Under the pieces are notes generated by a model. That model was given only the letters and a program-made list of their open reading frames with translations. It made no database searches and was not told the origin of the DNA. 64,000 nt of DNA, from positions 5,022,001 to 5,086,000 of the forward strand of contig NZ_CP082301.1 in NCBI RefSeq assembly GCF_019880305.1, given 5' to 3'. Both the position numbers and the translations under genes were made by a program. This DNA is from Streptomyces decoyicus (GTDB lineage: Bacteria; Actinomycetota; Actinomycetes; Streptomycetales; Streptomycetaceae). Each line of letters starts with the position of its first letter. The first letter of the stretch is position 1. Below are positions 7,841 to 15,317 of the stretch, one piece after another.

Positions 7841-8836
7841 ATGCGTTCGCTTCTGTGCGCGGCCGGTGCCGCGGGAATCCTGTGGTCGGCGGCCGTGGTG
7901 CCCGCCGCCGCCGACGAGCCCGACGGCTTCACCATCGGCGATCCCCGGATCACCGAGTCCAGCGGTCTGGCCGCCAGCCGGAAGCACCCCGGGATCTACT
8001 GGACCCACAACGACAGCGACGACGGCCCGTACGTCTACGCCGTCGACGGCAGGTCCGGCCGTACGGTCGCCAGGATCACGCTGCGCGGCATCGGCACACC
8101 GCGCGATGTCGAGGCGATCTCGATCGGCCCGGACGGCAACGTCTACGTCGGCGACATCGGTGACAACCTCGGCGGCACCTGGAACCACGTCTGGATCTAC
8201 CGCTTCCCCGAGCCGGAGAAGCTGCGCGACGCCACCGTCAGGGCGACCCAGTTCGATGTGAAGTACGCGGACGGCCCGCGGGACGCCGAAGCGCTGATGG
8301 TGCACCCCAGGACCGGCCGGGTCTATATCGCCAGCAAGAAGCAGGACGGTGGTGGCGCCCTCTACGAGGGCCCGCAGCGGCTCACCACCGCCGGCGCCAA
8401 CGTCTTCCGCAAGGTCGCGCCGATCGATCTGTGGGCGACCGACGGCGCGTTCTCCCCCGACGGCACCCGTCTGGTGATGCGCAGCTACTTCGGTGCCCGG
8501 ATCTACCGGTGGCAGGACGGCAGCCCGAAGGACCTCGGCAGCGTGGGCGTGCCGGTCCAACAGCAGGGGGAATCGGTCTCCTTCACCGCCGACGGCCGCA
8601 CCCTGATGTACGGCTCGGAGGGCAGCGACAGCGAGGTCGAACCGGTCGGCCTGAGTGACGAGCAGCTGCCGGACACGGCGAAGGACGACCCGGCGAACGG
8701 TGACGGCGCCAACGGGCAGGGTGGGAAAAGCGGTTCGGGGACGGACCTGGATCCTTCCTTCATCAAGGGCGCCATGGTCCTCGCCGTGGCCACGGCGCTG
8801 GTCGTCGGGCTGCGCAGGCTGCTGCGCCGTCGCTGA
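7841..8836 (+). CDS. Secreted, C-terminally membrane-anchored beta-propeller-like protein
   Basis: A 331-residue protein with a signal peptide (MRSLLCAAGAAGILWSAAVVPAAADE, cleavage after AAA about residue 22-24), a beta-rich body of about 240 residues with propeller-like blades (ESSGLAASRKHPGIYWTHND, VEAISIGPDGNVYVGDIGDN, VSFTADGRTLMYGSEG), a Gly/Asp/Asn-rich linker, and a C-terminal helix followed by RRLLRRR. This makes it a surface protein anchored by its C-terminus. Homologues are usually annotated only as WD40/esterase-like hypothetical proteins. The GTG at 7835 would add two residues. It stands alone as a transcription unit. Function is unknown; calcium- or ligand-binding is possible. 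Confidence 0.72.
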   Translation: MRSLLCAAGAAGILWSAAVVPAAADEPDGFTIGDPRITESSGLAASRKHPGIYWTHNDSDDGPYVYAVDGRSGRTVARITLRGIGTPRDVEAISIGPDGNVYVGDIGDNLGGTWNHVWIYRFPEPEKLRDATVRATQFDVKYADGPRDAEALMVHPRTGRVYIASKKQDGGGALYEGPQRLTTAGANVFRKVAPIDLWATDGAFSPDGTRLVMRSYFGARIYRWQDGSPKDLGSVGVPVQQQGESVSFTADGRTLMYGSEGSDSEVEPVGLSDEQLPDTAKDDPANGDGANGQGGKSGSGTDLDPSFIKGAMVLAVATALVVGLRRLLRRR

Positions 8837-8974
8837 CGGCGAGAGCCGGGGCCGGACTGAGGGGCCGGGTACTGGGTCCGGTCCGTCCGGTCCGTCCGGC
8901 TCGGTCGCGGCGGCTCAACCCACGAGCGCTGCACCTCGGTTGACGACACACCTGACCACGATCTGAAGATCCAA

Positions 8975-8984
8975 TGAAAATGAT
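8975..8984. promoter_or_regulatory. Possible Zur-box left half upstream of secreted protein gene
   Basis: TGAAAATGAT matches the left two-thirds of the actinobacterial Zur box (TGAAAATGATTTTCA, established for Streptomyces). The right half here (CTAGTG) fits poorly. It is about 75 bp before the start of a small secreted protein gene. Weak candidate. Confidence 0.25.
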
Positions 8985-9056
8985 CTAGTGTCGTCGCCGT
9001 CCCTTTCCGACGCGGTGTCTCCCCGCGGGGATGCGCCGCGAGCACAGAGAAAACAT

Positions 9057-9449
9057 GTGAGGAACGTGCGAAACAAGAAGGCCATAGTCGCGGGGCTCGC
9101 GCTCCTGGCCGTCGGCGCTCTGCAGACGCCGGCTTCCGCCACCGGCCACTCCTCCAGCCGGGGCGAGACCATCACCGTCCGCGGCAGCGGCACCTATGTG
9201 TCCTCGGTGACGACGACGCGGAAGCCGCACGCCTTCAAGGCCACGGCGCACCTGATCCTGAGGGACAGCGGCAACCACTACAGCCGGGAACTGCGCGGCT
9301 GGGGTGACACCAACAACGGTGACACGGACTACCGCACCTGGTCGATCAAGCAGCACGTCCCGAACGGCTGGCGGGTGTGCGCCGAGTGGTGGGGCTACGG
9401 CTACAAGCACCCCTTCAAGGGCATGCCCTGCGTGATCGTCCACAAGTGA
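9057..9449 (+). CDS. Small secreted protein, unknown function
   Basis: About 130 residues with a Sec signal peptide (RNKKAIVAGLALLAVGALQTPASA) and a mature part of about 100 residues rich in Trp, Tyr and Gly (ELRGWGDTNNGDTDYRTWSI, AEWWGYGYKHPFKG). It has two cysteines (near residues 111 and 123) that could form a disulfide outside the cell. GTG at 9057 was chosen because it immediately precedes the basic n-region; an in-frame start at 8988 would add a non-signal-like N-terminus. The family resembles small Streptomyces secreted proteins of unknown role. A hairpin follows the stop codon. The possible zinc-box half upstream is noted separately. Confidence 0.7.
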   Translation: MRNVRNKKAIVAGLALLAVGALQTPASATGHSSSRGETITVRGSGTYVSSVTTTRKPHAFKATAHLILRDSGNHYSRELRGWGDTNNGDTDYRTWSIKQHVPNGWRVCAEWWGYGYKHPFKGMPCVIVHK

Positions 9450-9454
9450 CCGAG

Positions 9455-9491
9455 CCGGGCCCGGCGCTGCGCCACGCAGCCGCGGGCCCGG
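9455..9491 (+). terminator. Hairpin terminator after secreted protein gene
   Basis: CCGGGCCC (9455-9462) pairs with GGGCCCGG (9484-9491). An inner stem GCTGCG/CGCAGC (9465-9470/9475-9480) continues the hairpin. It lies 6 bp after the stop, between converging genes, and has no U-tract, as is usual in Streptomyces. Confidence 0.6.
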
Positions 9492-9612
9492 TGTAGTCCC
9501 CCGGGGCCACGCGAGTTCTGCTCCCTGCGCTGCGCAGAGGTGCGGCCTCGGTCCCATGGGCGTCGGGCTGTCGCCGTCATGGCGGATGAGTTCCTCCATG
9601 GCGGCGACACGC

Positions 9613-10044
9613 CTATTCCTCGCCCGTTGCTCCCGCGCCCTCGGTCAGCCGCAGCTCGTAGTGCAGCGTCCGCTCTTTCCTCAGCCGGTGCACCAGCGGA
9701 ACCAACAGGCCGTGGATCAAGGGGTATTTGCGGGTCAGTGAGCGCTCGGCCCGCCGGTACTCCCGGGTCTGCGGGTCCAGCAGCCGCACCCGCGCCGGCA
9801 CGGTGGGCCCGGTGGGACGGCCCCGCCAGGTGGAGGCGCAGATCTCCACGTCGGGGAAGTTCCGCATCCGCTTGGCCTTCCAGGCGCTGCTGTACGTACG
9901 GAGGTAGGCGTGGTCGCCGTCGACGGCGATGTTCATCGCTGTGCCGACGCCCGTGCCGTCCCGCTTGTACGTGGTCAGCACAATCGCCCCTTGCCGCTCG
10001 AAGGGGGCGAGGCCGGGGCTCGGGGGATTCGTCATGACTCCCAT
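9613..10044 (-). CDS. PPOX-class flavin/F420-dependent oxidoreductase
   Basis: A 143-residue split-barrel flavoprotein of the pyridoxamine-phosphate-oxidase-like fold. Conserved elements: the first strands GAIVLTTYKRDGTGVGTAMN, then HAYLRTYSSAWKAKRMRNF, where the SxKxxR-type region binds the cofactor phosphate, and EICASTWRGRP. In actinobacteria such small proteins often use F420 rather than FMN. ATG at 10044 (MGVMTNPPSPG) or 10035 (MTNPPSPG) are equally possible. It stands between the converging secreted protein gene and a TetR gene 28 bp upstream on the same strand. Substrate is unknown. Confidence 0.8.
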   Translation of the reverse strand: MGVMTNPPSPGLAPFERQGAIVLTTYKRDGTGVGTAMNIAVDGDHAYLRTYSSAWKAKRMRNFPDVEICASTWRGRPTGPTVPARVRLLDPQTREYRRAERSLTRKYPLIHGLLVPLVHRLRKERTLHYELRLTEGAGATGEE

Positions 10045-10072
10045 ACAGGCACATCCGGCCTGTTTCGTCACA

Positions 10073-10846
10073 TCATGGTGCGTCCGTTCGGGCGGTACTG
10101 CGGGCGGCGATGAGCACCTCGAATCCGTCCAGGAGTGCGGCCAGGCCCAGCTCGAAGACCGGGGTGTCGCCGCCGGTGAACGTGTCCTGGTCCAGGCCGG
10201 CGAGGGCGGGGTAGCGGCCGCTCAGCATCGCCTTGGACAGGACCGGCTCCTGGGCCCGCCAGAAGTCCGCGTTGCTGATACCGGTCCGCTTCTCGGCGAG
10301 GGCGGCGTTGAGCTCGGTGCGGGCGGTGCCGGTGATGAAGCCGCCGAGGGACACCATGACGTGGATCTTCTCGCGGTCGGTCAGGCCGGTGCCGGCCAGG
10401 GCGCGCAGCGCGTACTCCAGTGAGTCCAGGGCGTTGGGGCCGAGCAGCGGGCGGGCCTGGTCGACCTGGAGCAGCCAGGGATGCCGTTGGTGCAGCCGCC
10501 AGTTGTCGCGGGCGAGGGCCTCGAGCGCGGGGCGCCAGCCGGCGGCGGGGTCGGGGTGGGCCTCGCTGTCGAACTCGGAGACCTTGTCGAGCATCAGGTC
10601 GAGGAGTTCGGCCTTGCCCGGTACGTAGCGGTAGAGGGACATGGTGCCGACGCCGAGGTCGGTGGCGACCCGGCGCATGGACAGTGCGCCGAGCCCGTCG
10701 GAATCGGCGACCGCCACCGCCGTGGTGACGATGCGGTCAACGGTGAGGCCCGGCTTGGGGCCGCGGCTGGGCCGGTCGGTGAGGCCCCAGAGCAGCTCCA
10801 GGCTGCGCGAGACATCGCCGCTGCCGCTGTGTTCTGTCGTCGTCAT
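10073..10846 (-). CDS. TetR-family regulator of the adjacent ABC exporter
   Basis: A 257-residue TetR protein. The HTH covers LTVDRIVTTAVAVADSDGLGALSMRRVATDLGVGTMSLYRYVPGKAELLDLM (positions about 34-83, described in pieces), and the larger C-terminal domain resembles TetR_C_1 (tetracycline-repressor-like). It diverges from an ABC ATPase gene with 98 bp between the start codons. That spacer holds two matching 15-bp operators. This strongly suggests that it represses the exporter, and perhaps itself, until a drug-like ligand binds. The downstream PPOX gene may be co-transcribed (28-bp gap). Confidence 0.88.
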   Translation of the reverse strand: MTTTEHSGSGDVSRSLELLWGLTDRPSRGPKPGLTVDRIVTTAVAVADSDGLGALSMRRVATDLGVGTMSLYRYVPGKAELLDLMLDKVSEFDSEAHPDPAAGWRPALEALARDNWRLHQRHPWLLQVDQARPLLGPNALDSLEYALRALAGTGLTDREKIHVMVSLGGFITGTARTELNAALAEKRTGISNADFWRAQEPVLSKAMLSGRYPALAGLDQDTFTGGDTPVFELGLAALLDGFEVLIAARSTARTDAP

Positions 10847-10882
10847 CGTGCGCTCATCCTATGCCGCCCCCCGACGGGAACT

Positions 10883-10918
10883 GGGTACGCTGTACGCGCA
10901 ATCGGGTACGGTGTACCC
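10883..10918. promoter_or_regulatory. Two tandem TetR-type operators (GGGTAC-N3-GTACCC)
   Basis: Site 1 (10883-10897) reads GGGTACGCTGTACGC; site 2 (10904-10918) is the perfect dyad GGGTACGGTGTACCC. Their starts are exactly 21 bp apart, about two helical turns, so bound dimers would sit on the same face of the DNA. They lie between the divergent TetR and ABC ATPase starts. Confidence 0.72.
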
Positions 10919-10944
10919 AGTTTTCGACCGGAGGGGATCCGACG

Positions 10945-12021
10945 ATGGCCGGCAAGGTGAACGGGACAGGGCGCGGGGCAAGGAGAGGGGCACGGCGAGG
11001 GGCACGGCGAGGGGCGGGTGCGGCGGAGGCCGTTCAGGCGCCGCCACCGCCGGATGTGGCGGTTCTCGCGGAGAGCCTGGAGAAGCGGTACGGCGACAAG
11101 CGGGCGCTGGACGGTCTCGACCTCGCCGTCCGCCGCGGCACGGTGCACGGCCTGCTCGGGCCGAACGGCTCGGGCAAGACCACGGCCGTCCGCATCCTGA
11201 CCGCCCTGCTGCGACCGGACGGCGGACGGGCGACCGTCGCCGGGCACGATGTGGCGCGGGCACCGGAGCGGGTACGGGCCACGATCGGTCTCGCGGGTCA
11301 ATATGCCGCCGTGGACGAGATACTGAGCGGGCGTCAGAATCTGGAGATGTTCGGCAGGCTCTTCCACCTCGGCGCACACCGGGCACGGATGCGTGCGACG
11401 GAACTGCTGGACCGGTTCGGATTGCAGGAGGCGGCCGGGAAACCGGCCAAGGGCTACAGCGGCGGGATGCGCCGCCGGCTCGACCTCGCCGCGAGCCTGA
11501 TCCTCGCACCCGAGGTGCTCTTCCTGGACGAGCCGACCACCGGCCTCGATCCGCGCAGCCGCAACGAGGTGTGGGAGTCGGTCCGTTCGCTGGCCGCGTC
11601 CGGCACCACGGTCCTGCTGACCACCCAGTACCTCGACGAGGCGGACCGGCTGGCCGACCGTATCGCCGTCATCGAGCACGGACGGACGATCGCCGACGGT
11701 ACGCCCGCCGAACTGAAGCGGCAGGCCGGCGGGGACAGCCTCCAGGTGGTGGTGCGCGACCCGGCCGACCTGCCGCACGCCGTGCGCACCGTGGCGCGGG
11801 TCGCCGCGGACGATGTGCCGCCCACGCGGGACGAGGCCGAGCGGCGGGTCGGGGCGCCGGTGGCCGACGGTGTGGCGGCGCTGACCGAGGTCGCCCGCAC
11901 CCTCCAGGACGAGGGCGTCGGCGTCGAGGACATCGCACTGCGCCGGCCCACGCTGGACGAGGTCTTCCTGCGGCTCACGGGTCACCGTCCGGCCGGGGCC
12001 GGACAGGAGGCGGCCGCATGA
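10945..12021 (+). CDS. ABC exporter ATP-binding subunit (DrrA-like)
   Basis: A 358-residue ATPase of the daunorubicin-resistance (DrrA) type. Walker A GPNGSGKT (residues 72-79), signature YSGGMRRRLDLA (about 171-182), Walker B VLFLDEP (191-197) and the long C-terminal domain ending in RRPTLDEVFLRLTGH are all visible. The N-terminus carries a GARR tandem repeat (residues 11-24), unusual but in-frame. ATG at 10945 follows GGAGGGG. The partner permease gene starts within its stop codon. Energises export of a hydrophobic compound; control is probably by the divergent TetR protein. Confidence 0.92.
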   Translation: MAGKVNGTGRGARRGARRGARRGAGAAEAVQAPPPPDVAVLAESLEKRYGDKRALDGLDLAVRRGTVHGLLGPNGSGKTTAVRILTALLRPDGGRATVAGHDVARAPERVRATIGLAGQYAAVDEILSGRQNLEMFGRLFHLGAHRARMRATELLDRFGLQEAAGKPAKGYSGGMRRRLDLAASLILAPEVLFLDEPTTGLDPRSRNEVWESVRSLAASGTTVLLTTQYLDEADRLADRIAVIEHGRTIADGTPAELKRQAGGDSLQVVVRDPADLPHAVRTVARVAADDVPPTRDEAERRVGAPVADGVAALTEVARTLQDEGVGVEDIALRRPTLDEVFLRLTGHRPAGAGQEAAA

Positions 12022-12881
12022 GCGCCGGCACCGTGCCGCACATCCAGGGCGGCGGCTCTCCGGGCCCGGCCGGCCCGGACAACAGCCCCGCGCGCCGCCT
12101 CTACTGGGCCCTCGCCGACTGCTGGACCATCATCCGCCGGGACCTGACCCACCTCGTCCGGCAGCCCGTCAACATCGCCTGGCAGCTGGGCTTCCCGGTC
12201 GTCTCCGTCCTGCTCTTCGTCTATGTCTTCGGCAGCGCGATGGACGTCGGCAGCGGTGTGGACTACCCGACGTTCGCGATGCCCGGCATCTTCGCGATGA
12301 CGATGTCCTTCGGCTTCATGAACACCGCGCTGATCGTCGTCATCGACCGGGACCGTGGTGTCACCGACCGCTTCCGCTCCATGCCGATGGCGCCCTCGGC
12401 CGTGGTCAGCGGGCGCGGGGTCTCCGATGTGATCAGCGCGAGCATCGACCTCGCGGCGCTGGCCGTGATCGCCATGATCGTCGGCTGGCGCTCCCACGGC
12501 AGTCCGGCCGCCACCCTGGCCGCCTTCGGACTGCTGCTGCTTCTGCGCTTCGCGCTCACCTGGATCGGTGTCTTCCTCGGCCTCCTGGTGCCCAACCAGG
12601 AAACGGCCGGCGGGCTCTACGCCCTCGCCTTCCCCTTCGGCATGATCTCCAGCGTCTTCACACCGCCGTCGATGATGCCGGACTGGCTGGGCATGATCGC
12701 GAGGTGGAACCCGGTCTCCTCGACGGCCGGCGCCATCCGCACCCTCTTCGGCAACCCGGCCACCACGGGCGGCAGTTGGGTCGAGGCACATGCGGTGCTG
12801 ATGGCGGTGCTGTGGCCGCTCGTCCTCACGGCGGTCTTCCTGCCGCTGGCGGTACGGCGCTTCCAGCGGCTGAACCGCTAG
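12018..12881 (+). CDS. ABC-2 type permease (DrrB-like)
   Basis: A 287-residue membrane subunit with six predicted helices and the ABC-2 permease pattern (HLVRQPVNIAWQLGFPVVSV, RFRSMPMAPSAVVSGR, FPFGMISSVFTPPSMMPDWL). The ATG overlaps the ATPase stop codon (ATGA), indicating translational coupling. Together the two proteins would form a 2+2 exporter. Export of an antibiotic or other hydrophobic compound is inferred from the DrrAB relationship; the actual substrate is unknown. A strong bidirectional terminator follows. Confidence 0.9.
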   Translation: MSAGTVPHIQGGGSPGPAGPDNSPARRLYWALADCWTIIRRDLTHLVRQPVNIAWQLGFPVVSVLLFVYVFGSAMDVGSGVDYPTFAMPGIFAMTMSFGFMNTALIVVIDRDRGVTDRFRSMPMAPSAVVSGRGVSDVISASIDLAALAVIAMIVGWRSHGSPAATLAAFGLLLLLRFALTWIGVFLGLLVPNQETAGGLYALAFPFGMISSVFTPPSMMPDWLGMIARWNPVSSTAGAIRTLFGNPATTGGSWVEAHAVLMAVLWPLVLTAVFLPLAVRRFQRLNR

Positions 12882-12901
12882 CGCGCACCGGGCCGGCAAC
12901 A

Positions 12902-12935
12902 CACAGGCCCCGGCGGTCGCCCGCCGGGGCCTGTG
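12902..12935. terminator. Bidirectional terminator between ABC operon and serC
   Basis: A perfect 15-bp stem: CACAGGCCCCGGCGG (12902-12916) pairs with CCGCCGGGGCCTGTG (12921-12935) around a TCGC loop. It separates two converging transcription units. Confidence 0.82.
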
Positions 12936-12965
12936 GTGGTGCGTGATGCGTGGTCCGTCAGGCCG

Positions 12966-14084
12966 TTACAGCTTGCCGATCACGTGGTCGATGCAGGCCG
13001 TCAGTGCCTCGACGTCCGTCGGGTCGATCGCCGGGAACATCGCGATCCGCAGCTGGTTGCGGCCGAGCTTGCGGTAGGGCTCGGTGTCGACGATGCCGTT
13101 GGCGCGCAGGGCCTTGGCGACGGCCGCGGCGTCGATGTCGTCGGCGAAGTCGATGGTGCCGATGACCTGCGAGCGCTTGGCCGGGTCGGTGACGAACGGG
13201 GTGGCGTACTTGGAGTCCTCGGCCCAGCCGTAGAGGGTGCGCGAGGAGGTGGCGGTGCGGCGGACCGCCCAGTCCAGGCCGCCCTGGCCGTTGATCCACT
13301 CCAGCTGCTCGTTGAGCAGGAAGAGGGTGGACAGCGCGGGGGTGTTGTACGTCTGGTTCTTGAGGGAGTTGTCGATCGCCGTGGGCAGCGAGAAGAACTC
13401 CGGGATGTGGCGGCCGGACGCGTGGATGGCGCGGGCGCGCTCCAGGGCGGCGGGGGAGAAGGCCGCGAGCCACAGACCGCCGTCCGAGGCGAACGACTTC
13501 TGCGGGGCGAAGTAGTAGACGTCGGTCTCGGCGATGTCCACGGGCAGCCCGCCGGCGCCGGAGGTGGCGTCGACCAGCACCAGCGCGCCCTCGTCGGCGC
13601 CCGCGACCCGCTTGATGGGGGCGGCGACGCCGGTCGAGGTCTCGTTGTGGGTGAAGCCGTAGACGTCCACGCCCTGCTCCGCCTGCGGGTCAGGGTGGCT
13701 GCCCGGGTCGGCGGAGATGACGGTGGGCTCGTCCAGCCACGGCGCCAGCTTGGCGGCCTTGGCGAACTTCGAGGAGAACTCACCGAAGCTGAGGTGCTGG
13801 GACTTGCGCTCGATCAGGCCGTGCGTCGCGATGTCCCAGAACGCGGTGGAGCCGCCGTTGCCGAGGACGACCTCGTAGCCCTCGGGGAGCTGGAAGAGGT
13901 CACGTACGCCGTCGCGCACCTTGCCGACCAGGTTCTTGACCGGGGCCTGGCGGTGGGACGTGCCGAGAAGGGAGCTACCGGTGGCGGCGAGGGCGCCGAG
14001 CGCCTCCGTACGCACCTTGGAGGGGCCCGCGCCGAAGCGTCCGTCGGCGGGCTTGATGTCAGCGGGAATCTGGATATCAGCCAC
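12966..14084 (-). CDS. serC: Phosphoserine aminotransferase
   Basis: A 372-residue class-V PLP aminotransferase (EC 2.6.1.52) converting 3-phosphohydroxypyruvate and glutamate to O-phosphoserine in serine synthesis. The enzyme may also act in PLP synthesis. The PLP-binding lysine is K196 in FAPQKSFAS, and the phosphate/cofactor pocket GNGGSTAFWD (75-84) and VDATSGAGG are conserved. Length fits the actinobacterial (mycobacterial-like) SerC group. ATG at 14084 starts MADIQIPADIKPADGRFGAG. It is read towards the terminator shared with the ABC operon. Confidence 0.95.
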   Translation of the reverse strand: MADIQIPADIKPADGRFGAGPSKVRTEALGALAATGSSLLGTSHRQAPVKNLVGKVRDGVRDLFQLPEGYEVVLGNGGSTAFWDIATHGLIERKSQHLSFGEFSSKFAKAAKLAPWLDEPTVISADPGSHPDPQAEQGVDVYGFTHNETSTGVAAPIKRVAGADEGALVLVDATSGAGGLPVDIAETDVYYFAPQKSFASDGGLWLAAFSPAALERARAIHASGRHIPEFFSLPTAIDNSLKNQTYNTPALSTLFLLNEQLEWINGQGGLDWAVRRTATSSRTLYGWAEDSKYATPFVTDPAKRSQVIGTIDFADDIDAAAVAKALRANGIVDTEPYRKLGRNQLRIAMFPAIDPTDVEALTACIDHVIGKL

Positions 14085-14186
14085 GGGGGAAGCCTAATCC
14101 GTCGCGCTGCGGGGCTCGGCGGCGCGTCCAGCGGGTGAGACGTCAGCCGCCCGTACGGTGGACGGCCGGGTCGGAGTGCCACCAGC

Positions 14187-15263
14187 TCACGCGGACGGGG
14201 CGGGTGCCGTGTAGACGGCGGTGAGGGCGGCGGCGGCCTCGGCCATCACCTGTCGGGCCTCGGGCGGGTCGAGCACTTCGAGGGAGTCGCCGAACTGGAG
14301 CAGTTGCCGGACGGCGGGGAGGACCGGGTAGGCCAGATCGAGGGTGGCCCAGTCGTTTCCGGTGCTCTTGCTGTCCTCGGGGCCGGCCTCGTCACGTGTG
14401 CCCACGTCGTCCCCCGCGCCGGCCTCGTTCCCGGCGTCCTCGCCGTCTCCGGCGCACTCGTCGTCACCCGTACGGGGTGGCCCGGTCAGGGCCCCGCCGA
14501 GGATCCGTACGGCCAGGTCGAGCCGGTCGCGGCGGATCCGGGCGGTGACCCGTACGTCCGCGGGCCGGTCCTCCACCTCGCGCCGCAGCTGCTGCCAGAC
14601 CTGCGCGAGCGCCACGCCCGCGCGGCGGCGTACCGGGGCGTCGGTGAGGGTGGCCGACGCCACCCGGTCGGCCCGGAAGAGCTGCGGTCTGCCGCGCCGG
14701 TCCGCGACGAGGTACCAGGTACCGGCCTTGGCCACGAGCCCGTACGGGTCGACGGTGTAGGTCCGCAGCCGGGTCTCGCCGCTGTGCCGGTAGCGGATAC
14801 GGAGCCGGAGGTCGGTGAAGACGGCCGTGTGAAGGACGTCGAGGTCCACGGCGGGGCGGGGGCCGCCCATCCACCGGTCCGGATCGACCAGGATGCGGCT
14901 GCCGGCCAGCTCCGCGGCGGGACGGTGCGGGGCGGGCAGCGCGGCCATCACCTTGCGCAGCGCCGAGCCGAGCGCCTCGTCCAGACCGAGGGCGGAGTGT
15001 GCGCCCTGCGCGGCGAGGATGAACAGGGCGCGTGCCTCGTCGGTGGTCAGGCCCGTGACGTCCGTACGGAAGCCGGGCAGCAGCGCGATTCCGCCGTGCC
15101 GGCCGCGTTCGGCATAGACCGGCACCCCGGACGCCGACAGCGACTCGATGTCGCGGTAGACGGTCCGGGTGGAGACCTCCAGCCGTTCGGCGAGCTCCCC
15201 GGCCGGCACCCGGCCGCGGGTCTGGAGGAGCAGGAGGATCGAGAGGAGCCGGTCCGCTTTCAC
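14187..15263 (-). CDS. HTH_11 + WYL-domain transcriptional regulator
   Basis: A 358-residue YafY/DeoR-like regulator: N-terminal winged HTH (MKADRLLSILLLLQTRGRVP, STRTVYRDIESLSASGVPVY) and a WYL domain in the middle (IRYRHSGETRLRTYTVDPYGLVAKAGTWYLVA), plus a C-terminal WCX extension. A hydrophilic Gly/Asp/Glu insertion at about residues 265-305 (repeats of GDE/AGDD) interrupts the WCX region. It diverges from an FAD oxidoreductase gene 54 bp away with a dyad between them, so it probably regulates that gene. WYL domains sense small ligands or nucleic acid. Confidence 0.85.
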   Translation of the reverse strand: MKADRLLSILLLLQTRGRVPAGELAERLEVSTRTVYRDIESLSASGVPVYAERGRHGGIALLPGFRTDVTGLTTDEARALFILAAQGAHSALGLDEALGSALRKVMAALPAPHRPAAELAGSRILVDPDRWMGGPRPAVDLDVLHTAVFTDLRLRIRYRHSGETRLRTYTVDPYGLVAKAGTWYLVADRRGRPQLFRADRVASATLTDAPVRRRAGVALAQVWQQLRREVEDRPADVRVTARIRRDRLDLAVRILGGALTGPPRTGDDECAGDGEDAGNEAGAGDDVGTRDEAGPEDSKSTGNDWATLDLAYPVLPAVRQLLQFGDSLEVLDPPEARQVMAEAAAALTAVYTAPAPSA

Positions 15264-15278
15264 GGGCGCATTTATACA

Positions 15279-15293
15279 TGACGGCGGGTGTCA
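15279..15293. promoter_or_regulatory. TGAC-N7-GTCA dyad between WYL regulator and oxidoreductase
   Basis: The sequence TGACGGCGGGTGTCA lies in the 54-bp spacer between the two divergent start codons, next to an AT-rich stretch (tttatacat, 15271-15279) that could be a -10 region. It is a candidate operator for the WYL regulator. Confidence 0.5.
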
Positions 15294-15317
15294 AGTTATC
15301 GCAGCAGAGTGCGCGGC

